Part shown: positions 40,893 through 51,559 of the stretch, piece after piece
How the letters are laid out: each line of letters starts with the position of its first letter
Numbering within the stretch: position 1 is the stretch's first letter
Source: Colius striatus
Taxonomy: Eukaryota > Chordata > Aves > Coliiformes > Coliidae
DNA: 64,000 nucleotides
Assembly (NCBI RefSeq): GCF_028858725.1
Contig: NC_084765.1
Coordinates: 10,557,501-10,621,500, forward strand
Reading direction: 5' to 3'
Notes under the pieces: model-generated
Seen by the model: the letters and a program-made list of their open reading frames with translations, nothing else
What the model was told of the DNA's origin: nothing
Database searches by the model: none
Translations under genes and position numbers: made by a program

Positions 40893-43261
40893 TAATTGTT
40901 TTTGACATCGTTTTTTGCCTCGCCTTTTCATGTTCTACTGCTGCTAACAATTCACAGAGTGCAAAGCAATCATCACTCCCGTAAGTGTAGTCTACTTAAA
41001 ATACCTATTCTGCAACTGACCCTTTTGGCAATGCATTAGCTGTAGACACAGTTGCCTGTTAAACAGGAAGAGTATAATGCTGCCTGATTACAAGGATAGA
41101 TAATTTCCTATCCATAATGTAATCTAGCTTTGTTCTAGTTCGTCCTCATTTTAGTCAATTGACATGACTACACCTGTTGCCTATCAAACCTCATTATCTA
41201 TTTCTTGAAAATAATGCTTACATGGAAGAAATTTGCTGTATCCATGGTCTTGCCATGGAAATACAGAGATTAGTGAAGCCACTCAAACTTGTTGTTAAGG
41301 ATACAAATGTGCATATATGTTTACTATGAATTGAAAGTCTGTATTTATTGTTATGAGGAAAGTTTTAAGTCAGGAAAAGACAAAATGAAAATGAAATTTA
41401 TGCTAAATAAAGCACAAATCTTCTTTTTTTCCATTTTTAGTACACCCAAATACAATAGCCTATGTTACTAATGTTTCTGCAGGAGCAACATGCCATTTGT
41501 TTTCCCTTTTGTAAAGTGCTTTAATAATTCAATTTAAGACACCTGGCTGAATGTATCCAAGTTCTAATTTCAATTAATCCATAAACTCTGTGTATTTGGT
41601 CTCATCTTCCAGAGTGTTTTCCTGCTGACACATCCTCAGCCTTGTACTTTTTCTATTTGTCACACTGCTAGCATGGTTCTACACCTATCTGGCTAAAAGA
41701 CACAGTGAGTAAAATTACAATGTGACTGCTGAAAGTGAGATGAATGGGGAGCTGGCTAAGAACGTATATATTACTTAAGAAAATCAAGACCCAGGAAGAA
41801 AAGGATAAGTGTAAGGAAAATCAGAAATCTTTTATTAAGCTGAGGACAGCAATACCCATTGGCAGGAACAGTTTTGACATCATTTGTATCTGTTTTGGCT
41901 TCTTTCATACTTTACCTCCCTAGAACAGTAAGAAGCTGAGCTCTTACTTAAAGTTTTCTACTGTAGCTTCTAATCTGCAAAAATGGACACACCAAACTAC
42001 CTCCTTTGATCAGAACAGGCTTTAAACTTAAATTACTGACTCTTATTTTTCTTGAACTTTTCCACCGATGTTATTTAGGAAACAACATTAATCAACCTGT
42101 TATTTTCTAATGGAGCTAGATGAACATCAGAGCTAGTATATTTGAAGCAAGCACCCTGTAGCTGTGCTCTCAGCTATTTTTCTGAGAGCTGCTGCATTCA
42201 CTAAAGTATATAATATGCATAAAATGCAGAGTCAAATTAATCCCTGATAAAACCAACACCAGTAGTTACACAAGGCTGTGTCCTTTTGTGTTTGTTTAGG
42301 GCCTAAACAGACTTCCACTTGCTAAAAATATAGTCCTAAGAGTCTAGAGAAGGAATAAAGGCTTTTGATTAGCTCAAGGGGGAAGGAGGGGTGTGTCACC
42401 CTGTTAAATACTTCAATACCAGCAGCTCAGTTCTCACAGTATGTGAAAAATGCTGAAACCAGGAATTATCTAGGAACTTAAACCTCTAGAAAATTTTGTA
42501 ATTCAACTCAATATCACCTCAGTCTAGGGATCCTGCTATTTCCATCTGAAAATAAACATGTCTATATCACTGTGGGATGTGGGACTTTCTTTTGGACACA
42601 TAGCATTTAAATGCTAAGCTTGAATGCCTGGCAAAACTAACATAATTTCAGTAAACCATTTATATTAACCAGAATAACTACCTAGTGTGAAATTATGCTG
42701 ACTTTATACCTTCTCACTTAAAAATCACAAAAACCTAACCAAAACTAACAACTCCCCCCCCAAAAAAAAACAAAACAGAAACAAAACCACTTTCATTTTA
42801 CCAAGGAAATCCAGGAAAAAGTTGGAGATTCTTCTGATTACAGGTATTTTACAATAAGCATACATACAGCTTACCTCTCCTTCACCCTTTACTTTGCAAC
42901 CCTTCATAAGATTATTCACCAACCATAATAAAGCAATTCCCACTGCTGTGTGTGAGGCTGTTGCCAGGTGACAAGGCCATACTAGCACAGAACTTGCAAA
43001 AGAACTAAGTTTTCATAACCTTTTCTATTCAGACCATCCATTTTTACTCAAAATTGCACAAGAAGGAATCTAGACAAATGGGATCATGTTATTCAAATAC
43101 ACCTCTGAAGTCTCTTTTTACATTTGTTTAATGATTATTCATTCCCTAAATTCACTAAATCTGTAGAGCTGGCTAATGGGGAAGAATTCTGTGGTGCTGA
43201 AATAGCTTGTATTGCCCCAGGGAACGAAATATTTTCAATCCATGGGACACATTTAACATTT
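40893..43261. other. Intergenic, nothing recognised
   Basis: No gene is recognised. A C10/A9 homopolymer junction lies near 42,752-42,771. Confidence 0.5.
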
Positions 43262-43690
43262 TCATAGAAGCATAGAATAGTTTGGGTTGGAAGGGACCCT
43301 TAAAAGTCATCTAGTCCAACAATAAGTAAGCAGGTTGTTGAGGGCCCAGTCCATCCAGACCTTGAATGTTTCCTGAAATGGGGCGTTTACCATCCCTCTG
43401 GGCAATCTGTTCCAGTGTTTCGCCACTCTCCTTGTAAAACATTTCTTCCTTATACCTATCCTCTTTTGATTTAAAACCATCACCCCCTGTCCTGTTGCCA
43501 CAGGCCTTACTCAAACATCTGTCCTCATCTTTCTTAGAAGACCAATTTAAACACTGAAAGGCCACAGTAAGGTCTCCCCAGAGCCTTCTCTTCTCCAGAC
43601 TGAACAACCTCAAGTCTCTCAGCCTGTCCTCACAGGAGAGGTGTTCATCTCCCTGATCATTTTTGTGGCTCTCCTCTGGACCCGTTTTAC
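43262..43690 (-). mobile_element. CR1 LINE 3' end, reverse orientation
   Basis: It begins with CATAGAAGCATAGAATAG and GGTTGGAAGGGACCC and continues through the CR1 3' region to about 43,690. The minus-strand frame gives the familiar LRLFSLEKRRL-type CR1 relic. It is a 5'-truncated insertion. Confidence 0.94.
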
Positions 43691-44889
43691 TGTATGACAG
43701 AAAATCATGACACACAAAGGCAGAAACACCTACTGGTTAATAAAAGCTAGCTTCAGAATCAGATCTAGGGGGTTTTTTGTGAGATCTGAGAGTCTTCAGA
43801 TGTTTGGCTTATTTAAGTCACATTCTGATAGCGGTTTTTGTTCTCTTTGCCCACCTCTCTTCCCAGAGTAACAATTTGGCTACAAGTGAGAAAAAGTCTC
43901 CCTTATGCAATTCCTTTAGAAACCAAACTGATTTTACCAACAGTAGGAACTGATTACATAATTTCAATGAGTTGCTGCACTCACTTTAAATGGATTAAGG
44001 AATAAAGATCACCAATACAGAAATACTGTACAAAAATGCAAAACAAATTTAACACACTGGAAGTAGACTGGATGTAATAAAGAGAACTATAGGTCAAACA
44101 GTGGAAATACTGTTTATTGTAATCTAACTGTTTAATGCCCTGTGGTTTTGCTTCCTCTTGATGACTGAAAATGCTGTAGCTTTTCCTCACCCTTTTTTCA
44201 GATCAAGTGAATCTTTGCTCCCTAAACAACAGAAAATCTGTCCTTTACAGAAACCTAACAGAATATTAATGCTATCCTTTGACAGAGATAGAAATTATAT
44301 TCACCGCAACCATTTAAAACTACTACATGTGAATATTACCTTAAATTGGAAGAAGACATGGTACATTTCTGCCTATGGAAAAGTAAGGCAAACAGCCCGG
44401 AGTAGCTCACTACAAGCCCTTTTCTACAAGAAACTAAAAGCATATACAGGTTCTGTGCTGTATTTCTAGTGTTTCCTACACAAACACACTGTGACACAGC
44501 ATTTTATGCAATGAATAAGATAATGCAAAATTATTCTGGTAATAACACGAGCAGCATTTTAATTTCCTACCCATGCTTCTGAGTTCATCAACAAGTTATT
44601 TTTATAAAGATAAGAGCAATGCAATGTGGCTATAGGACACTCCTCCAACTCAATCAGCAGTAATTTGTGTTCAGCTCCAGTAGCTGTTTAGGAATATGAT
44701 AAGTATTTCATGTAGAAGATGATTGACACAAAACCACTTAAGTGGGCAGATTCCAATGAACTCATACCAATTTATTTTAAAACTGATGTAGGTATTATTA
44801 ATTATTAAACATCATACAATTAAACCCAAGAACCCGCTAAGACATCATATTGGAGAGGCCTAAAAGGTGACAGAATTAGACATTAAAAT
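43691..44889. other. Intergenic, nothing recognised
   Basis: AT-rich spacer between CR1 fragments. No gene is supported. Confidence 0.5.
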
Positions 44890-44933
44890 AGATGATCTTT
44901 AAGGTCCCTTCCAACCCATTCTACAATTCTATG
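44890..44933 (+). mobile_element. CR1 3'-tail remnant
   Basis: GATGATCTTTAAGGTCCCTT followed by CCAACCCATTCTACAATTCT is the terminal CR1 signature in sense orientation. Only about 45 bases are recognisable. Confidence 0.88.
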
Positions 44934-45600
44934 AAAAATGAAATATTAATAACTGTAAAAATTACAAATTATAGACATGCTTTAAGGTAATTCAAACATG
45001 AGCTGTCAGTGGTTAGAAGAAAGAAAAGCTCTTGGCATAATGAAAATTATACATTTTAAAGGTTTCTTACTTTATTGTAAAGCTAGTGCTTTACACTGCA
45101 GTCCAGGAACAGCACACTCACTCTGCTGATGCAAAAAAAAAATATATGAACAGATTTGTTATTTTAGAAGACTAGACAACGTAAACATTTTGCAGCTTAC
45201 ACCTTTCACTGAAGTGGACCTGCTGAGAAGACAGTTTCTGTTGGGTTTGGGTTTTGTGTGTGTATTTTTTCCTAACCCATACATCTGCAATCTTCCTCTG
45301 TGAAAGTTACGATGATTATGTATTAGTACAATTATATTGGCTACAAATATTTACTGTTCTGGATAGGCCTCTGAAAGCAAAGCCAGCTGTACTTTTACAG
45401 GCACTGCCTCACCTGGTTGCCTGTATAAACATTCACCAAGGAAATGTCAGTATCCCTGACATTTAAGTATTGTAGGCAGTTTTCACCAACTATAAAGTCA
45501 CATCCCAAATATCTTTCCATACTTCTGATGAAGAACCACCATAAGAGTCCTGTGCAATTGTAGCTGCTGGACTAATTGTTATGTTTCAGGAATTTTTAAA

Positions 45601-45633
<33 letters not shown>

Positions 45634-48600
45634 GAAAAAGGAATGGTTCTCAGCAGCAGTAAATCCAAGTTCTGAGTTAAGGGTATAGGGAACATCATTT
45701 CAGAAAACAAATGGAAGAAAGCAAAAACTTACTGAAATCTACTGCAAAGGATTTTCCAAAGAAAGAGAGAAGTGACTTCCCAGGTGGTTAGAAGTCCACC
45801 ACTGTTTAGAAGGGCTGGAATGCTCTTGCTTCAGTTATTAAATCAGTCTCACTAAAAGTTATCTCTGTAGATATTCACAAGTTTTAATACCAATATGTAC
45901 TCTGCAAATTAAAACCCTGTAGAGAACATCCACGAAGCCTTCCATAACACCTTCACACCAGCCATACTGTATTGCATAAATCAGGCACGTAACCAATATA
46001 TTAGTGCATTTTTCCAAAAGATGGTGCAAACAATTCTCATAATGGTGCATCTGCACTGTATAAATGGGTTTGCCATTGAGAGCACTGCTTCAGCAGAAGT
46101 GCCAAAAAACTACTTACATTAAAAATATAGGTGTGATTTTCAGTTTGGATTTGAGTTTTCTTGGTTTTTTTTCTCCCTGGGCCTTTTGTCTACGGTGCAG
46201 GTCTCCTTGAGACAGACTTCTATCACAGGAAAACCTATACCGAGTACATTTGGTTAAATATTTGGGCCAACTGCTGGTTTCATGGGGTAGGTCAGGACTT
46301 ATATATATATGGCTTTGGAGAAAAATAAGGCTCACTTGAAATGGCAGGCAGTGATTACATTAGAGAGATTATCATGGAGTAAACTAGGGTGTGAATTCTC
46401 AGTGAATCACTTACTCTGCAGTAACTCTAAACACGATGCTTTGGTTCCTATTATATGCATGTTTATACTACATTAATGGGTGCTCTGCATAAAACCCAAC
46501 TGAGCTAGATCCACCAGTGATGAGATGCAGCACTTGCTGGAGATGGTACAGTGCCACTCTGCTACAGCTACCCTCTCATCAGCACTCCGTCTGGAACCTC
46601 CACCCAGCAGGGCTCAGCTTTGTAATCACTGCAGTGCAACTTACTACACAGGGTAAGTCACAGTGATTCCAGCTTGGCAATACTAAGGAAAAACTCCTCG
46701 GTGTGCAAAGCTGCTTCCCCACACTTTGGGGGTTGTTTTGGTAGATGATAGCAGCCAGTCCAGGTTCTGAGTTATGCCACACGCACAGCAAGAGGCATTC
46801 TTCTTCCTCTCAGAGAGATGCTGCATCTCTGGCGGCAAGTCCTGTGCCATGCAGTCTGCAACACAGTAGGTTCCTCGTGACACTTCACAGACAGCCACTC
46901 CCTCCAAATAACCAGTGGCAGTGCACTCAAGTGGGAATTAGGCACAGATTCTGCAAGTTCAGACTTGCAGAAACAAATCCAGAACTACCACTATGTTAAT
47001 TGTAAAACAGCTTATTTGAATTCAAGCATCACTGGTGTTCAGGACAAGAGAGAAAGGGGGGCAATACAAAGCAGAAGGGTGGTATTTGGACAACACTCTA
47101 AGATGCGAGGTGATAGTGAAACTGACAGCTATTCACTTCCATTCACTAAATTTTTTGTTTGTGAAGTCAAGCAAATGGGAAAAAAATTCTTTAGGTAAAT
47201 TTGTTACTGCATAATCACAGAAATTGGGCTGCTACATTCTCAGACACAAATAATGGCACCTCCCACATTAATTTATGGAATTTAAGAAGTTGTCAAGATG
47301 TATAAAATAGAAGGCATTGCAGAGCCTTTTTTTGTCCTCTCTACTACAGTTCATTGCCTTCATCAGTTGTACTAGTGCAGCTGGTCAATGAGGCTGACAA
47401 AAGTGTGGCACAGATGTGAAGGGAAGCTATGAGCAGCTAAGCACAGAAACATCTCAGGTTCCCACCAGTCAGTGTGAGCTATGGAATAGCCTATATCCTG
47501 CTGGTCTTAATACAACATAGGATTGAGGCCTAAAACAACACAGTTTTAAGAAAACAGTGATCATTTGCTACTATTCTCTTACTGACCCAATATTGCTGGT
47601 TTTTCTGCTGTTATCAGTATTTCATAGCATGATTTAAAATAAACCAAAAAAAGTCATTGCTTAGTCTGTCAACACGTACCTACCGTGTTTTGCAGGTTTT
47701 CCACTCCCTTCTGCTCCTCACATCTCCCCACACACGAAAAAAGATAAATTCTCTGATTATTATTAATTTTTATTATTTATTATCATTATGTCTCTGACCT
47801 AAACAGTGTTGGAATGCTTGTCCTGGAAACACCTCATGTGAATATTCTGCCATCCAATGCAAAGCAAATCCCATCCTTGCTTTCACTTCTGCTTTTAAGA
47901 TCTTCAAGTATTTTTATTACTTTTTACTCTGAGAATATTTTATTTCAATAATATTAACTGGATCTACATCTTGTTGACTTTGCTGTTGCCTCCGTGCCCA
48001 TTGACCCCTTCTTTCAACTGGATTCCATTGATTTCAATGGAGTTCTGCACAGTTCTGTTCTTGCAGATTCACATGCAAGGTCCAAGCTCTTGCAGTAACG
48101 TCTATTGTTAAATGCAGGAAAATACAACAGTTCTGGTACAAGTACCTGTGACAGTTACGTTCACCCTTATGCAACTACTTTCAGGTAATTTATTCACGAT
48201 TTTCCATAACAGAATCTGGTAAGTAAACTATACTTAATGCTAAGGAATAATGAGGAAACCTCTCTTGAACAAACTTCATCCCAGGTAAGATGTGACACAT
48301 GAGCTCTGGCATGACAGCACCCTTTAGGCCTTACATAACCCTTGGTACACTGTGGCACATGGCACTGAAAGCATTAAGAATGAGGTTGGAAATTGGAAAC
48401 TCTACAATATAATTTGTTTGGACTTGCTGTCTATGTGGTTCAAGAGTTATTACATGTATCACTTTCTCCCAGTCATCTGAATTATGAGTCATGCAAACCG
48501 AAAGTGGAAGGTTTATGTGTGAACAAAGCAGATGTGGATGCTTGTGGCATTTGTTGTCAGGTTTACTTAGCTCTTGTTTTTCTGTCCTGCTTTGTCTAGA

Positions 48601-49264
48601 GCAAGTAAGTTTGAATCTTTGGCAAGTCCTGGTAGCTGCTACCTCAGTGACAACCTGGGACTATGACTTGATTGTTAAAGGATAAAACTGGTAAGCCTCT
48701 GAAAGTCTCCCGTGACTCAAACTTCTTCCACCTACAGCTAAAAGCCTGGCCATCTTTGTTTTGTTTCACTGAGAAGGAGCAAGAAAACCCCACGAGATGC
48801 TGCATGCTTATCATAATAAATACAGAAAAACATCTCTCAACAGCACTGGTTGTCCATGAGTAGCCTGCAGAACACCCTGACACAGACAGGCCACTTAATA
48901 GCTAAAAGCACATGCAGAGATAGAAATAGTTTCCAAACCCAGAAAGCAAACCTGAAACTGGATCCATACAAACAGACTGCTGGAGCTCAAACGGCCACTC
49001 TCCTCCTTCGGATCTGATTGCAAGCTCAGGACTACAGTCTATATTCAGCCAATTTTTTACTTCCAATCTGAAATGTGGTCTGACTGAGGAGAAACCTTAA
49101 ATAAATGTATTACATTTTAAACACTGCAAACCAAAAAACCTTATGAGAATAAATATATATCAAAATACTTTCCTATGAGCGTGACAGAATCAACTGGAAC
49201 TCACACCCTGGGCCTTTAGAACTAGAGCTCTGTAACGGTTGAAGCAGAGCAGCAAACAGCGGAA
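44934..49264. other. Intergenic flank upstream of EIF4G2
   Basis: No gene is recognised. A TA microsatellite lies at 45,599-45,632. A more GC-rich patch at 46,500-46,950 has short frames on both strands without family resemblance. GC content starts to rise near 48,970 and increases sharply from 49,265. Confidence 0.5.
45599..45632. repeat. (TA)n microsatellite
   Basis: Imperfect TA dinucleotide tract interrupted once by a TT step, flanked by AAAA and TTTCTG. Confidence 0.9.
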
Positions 49265-49439
49265 CAAACAGCCAGCCAAGCCGCCGCCATTACCCGGCTA
49301 CGCCACTTGCGCAAATCTCCCTTCTTCGCCCGGCCCTACCGCCAGCGAGGCGGCGTAGCGCCTTTCGCGAATACGGATGCTGCACTGCGGCGGTGGCACA
49401 GTTCAACCAAACCTCCTCCCTCCTCCGCCCACATCGACG

Positions 49440-49575
49440 TTAAGGCCACCCCCTTTCTCGGTTGTGATTGGCAAGACGGGCGGAGCCCTCCGCGGCCATT
49501 GGCGGCTGCTAAGGGGAGGTGGGGTAGGTTGCGTGAACGGTAATAAAGTTAGTGGGGCTGGCTCAGTGCGGTTTA
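49440..49575 (+). promoter_or_regulatory. EIF4G2 core and proximal promoter
   Basis: Two inverted CCAAT boxes (ATTGG at 49,467-49,471 and 49,498-49,502) are 31 bases apart, about three helical turns, a usual arrangement for NF-Y. A GC box GGGCGG lies between them at 49,478-49,483. A TATA-like TAATAAAG at 49,541-49,548 would place the start site near 49,570. That agrees with the similarity I recall between the bases from about 49,573 and the human EIF4G2 leader. The start site is inferred. Confidence 0.7.
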
Positions 49576-49799
49576 GACGCGGCAGCGGGTCGGCTCTCTA
49601 TGGAGGTGGCGGAGGGAAGCGTTGGGCCGGTGCTGCAACTGCTGTGGTGACTCGGAGACTCGCCCTGTCCCGCGCGCTCCCCCCTTCCCCTCCCCAGCCC
49701 CGGTCCCCGGCTCCCTTCCCCTCCCCCCCCTTCTCTTGCCTTTTCCCCTGCCCTTGGTAGCCGCCGGGACCCGGGGAAGCTGACAAGGCCTTAGGGAAG
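49570..49799 (+). other. EIF4G2: EIF4G2 exon 1 (5' untranslated)
   Basis: This is the non-coding first exon. The GACGCGGCAGCGGGTCGGCT segment at 49,576-49,595 matches my memory of the human leader. The exon ends at a GTGAGA donor (49,800). It has a long C/T-rich tract (about 49,678-49,755), of interest because an IRES has been reported in the DAP5 leader. It contains one ATG, at 49,600, opening a 16-codon frame that stops at 49,648. In the frame of the main ORF there is a TAG at 49,758-49,760. The 5' boundary is approximate. Confidence 0.75.
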
Positions 49800-49871
49800 G
49801 TGAGAAATGCGAGAGTGTCGGCAGAATGATGTGGGGCCGGGAGGGAACGGGGACTGCTGCAGCCGCCGCTT

Positions 49872-49936
49872 AAAATGGCGGCTGCCCGAAGTGGCAGCCA
49901 TTTTCTCGTCGCCGCCTTCTCGCACAAAATGGCGGC
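49872..49936. promoter_or_regulatory. Cluster of three YY1-type sites in intron 1
   Basis: AAAATGGCGGC occurs at 49,872-49,882 and again at 49,926-49,936, with an inverted GCCATTTT at 49,897-49,904 between them. This is the consensus core of YY1 sites, which often sit just downstream of start sites in housekeeping genes. Here they lie about 75-140 bases into intron 1. Binding is inferred from motif only. Confidence 0.7.
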
Positions 49937-50630
49937 TCGGGTCGATAGCCGCTCTTGCCGTGTGCTTTGGGATTACCGTAGACGCTGAGTGAAGGGTCGG
50001 AGAGGGACAGCACCCGCTGGATGCAGGAGGGCAGCTGAGCAGGAGCGTTTGAGGTTAGAGTCCCACAGTCGTAGCGAGGGCGGTGGCGTGGGTTAGTGCC
50101 GGCTCGCAGCTCTGCCTGTCGAGGGATCAGAGCGGCTGCAGGATCCTTGTCTCTGGCAGCGGTCTCTGAGGGCCGCAGGTGCTCCCGAGAGGTCTGTCCT
50201 TGGAAGGAAGCAGCCTCAGTGCAAGTAACGTGCCGCGGTTCTGGGAGGGGAGGCGGGGGCAAGTTGTCTGATCTCAAGAATCGGTGGAGAGGCTGTTTGT
50301 GTTTTGCTTCTCGTTCACTTACTCCTGTCTCCTTCCCTCGGGGAAGAGAGAGTGGGCCAGCGAGAACCCGTATCTGTTGTCGCCGGCCTCGCCCAAGTTT
50401 CCTGTTCAGACTTGGGCGAGTAAAGCGTTGCTCGAGCGGGGGTGGTGATGGGGGGAGGCCGCCGACCGCTTTCCCTCCCCGTCTTTCCGGGCGGACCGAG
50501 GCGGCTGCCGCGGTTTGAGGACGCCGTTTTCCGCCGGCGAGGTAGAAGCGGAGCTCGCTCCCCTCCCTCGCAGAGAACAAAGAGCCGGCCGGGCTGGTGG
50601 CGGCGCCGGAGCCGGAGAGCGGGCGGCGCC

Positions 50631-50659
50631 GGGGCGGGGGTGGGGGGAAGGGGAGGGGG
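50631..50659 (+). repeat. Potential G-quadruplex in the CpG island
   Basis: Five runs of four to six G, separated by one or two bases, lie on the + strand. They satisfy the usual G-quadruplex pattern. They are in intron 1 of EIF4G2, so the structure could form in DNA or pre-mRNA. Confidence 0.75.
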
Positions 50660-51559
50660 CTCGGTGCGGTGAGCCCGGTGCCGCCCGCTCCATGCGGCAG
50701 CGGAGCGCCCGCCTCCGCCGGGGGGCGCCCCTCCCGCTCGCGCAGCCCTTTTGTTCGCGGCAGCCATGTTGGGAGCCGGCCCTCGTGCGCGTGCCGCCGG
50801 GGCCGCCTCGGCTCGGCTGGCTGCTCGCTGCTAGAATGTCTCGGAGCACATCGCCAGTGGAGTATCAAAACGCCGTGGTAACGTTATTTACGAGCTCCCC
50901 AGGCGTTTCTGTCCCACTGACTGGCCGCCTACTGCTTCAGCAGCTCAGTAACATCTTTCTCCCTGCTGCTGCATTGCAAGCTGAAATTAGGGGTAAAGAG
51001 GGGCGATGTTTTCATTTAGTAGTTTATTTATCCCCATTAGACTTGGATGTGGAATACATCCCTTTTAGTATAGTAGTGTGCATTTCGTGATCTAGTACTA
51101 GTCAGGTACTGCTCACTTTGAAAGCTGACTGTCTTGCCGTAGTTAACTGTAGTTTGTAAAGCATGTTAATAAAGGATTAACTTAAGCTCTACTGGCAGAA
51201 GAAACACATATTTTGGTGGTTTTTTTCGTTGCAAGTGCTTTTGAAGGGTTGACAGGGCAAATCTGAGGTTCTCAGTTTCTCAAGACAGGATTTCCATATT
51301 TTCTCCCTCACTTTTGTTAGAAAACATGGCTATAATGATGAAATTAGCCTTTCTGTAAATGTTCTGAACAATTGCATGAAGAAGAGGTTGCTTACTTTTT
51401 AAGTGTTTGAGAGTTTCCCTTCTCTAAGAAGTGTTTGTGTTTTTATTAGAAGTTAGATACTACCATGGCTAGTTAAAACAACTATAATATGAATGCTCGA
51501 TTTGTCTTTCTAGGTTTTGTTTTTCCCCACCCCGTCAATTTCATTTTATTCTTTTGAAG

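Larger units (their letters stand above)
49265..50850. promoter_or_regulatory. CpG island at the EIF4G2 promoter
   Basis: GC content and CpG density jump here against an AT-rich background and fall again after about 50,850. The island covers the proximal promoter, non-coding exon 1 and the first kilobase of intron 1. It includes a candidate E2F site TTTCGCGA (49,363-49,370) and many GC boxes. This pattern is typical of a broadly expressed vertebrate gene. Divergent antisense transcription from the island is possible but not shown. Confidence 0.93.

Noticed and set aside
49870..50868. 332-codon minus-strand frame and several shorter frames in the CpG island
   Set aside because: Very GC-rich DNA lacks stop codons by composition. 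The Arg/Pro/Ala/Gly-rich translation has no domain and overlaps EIF4G2 intron 1.
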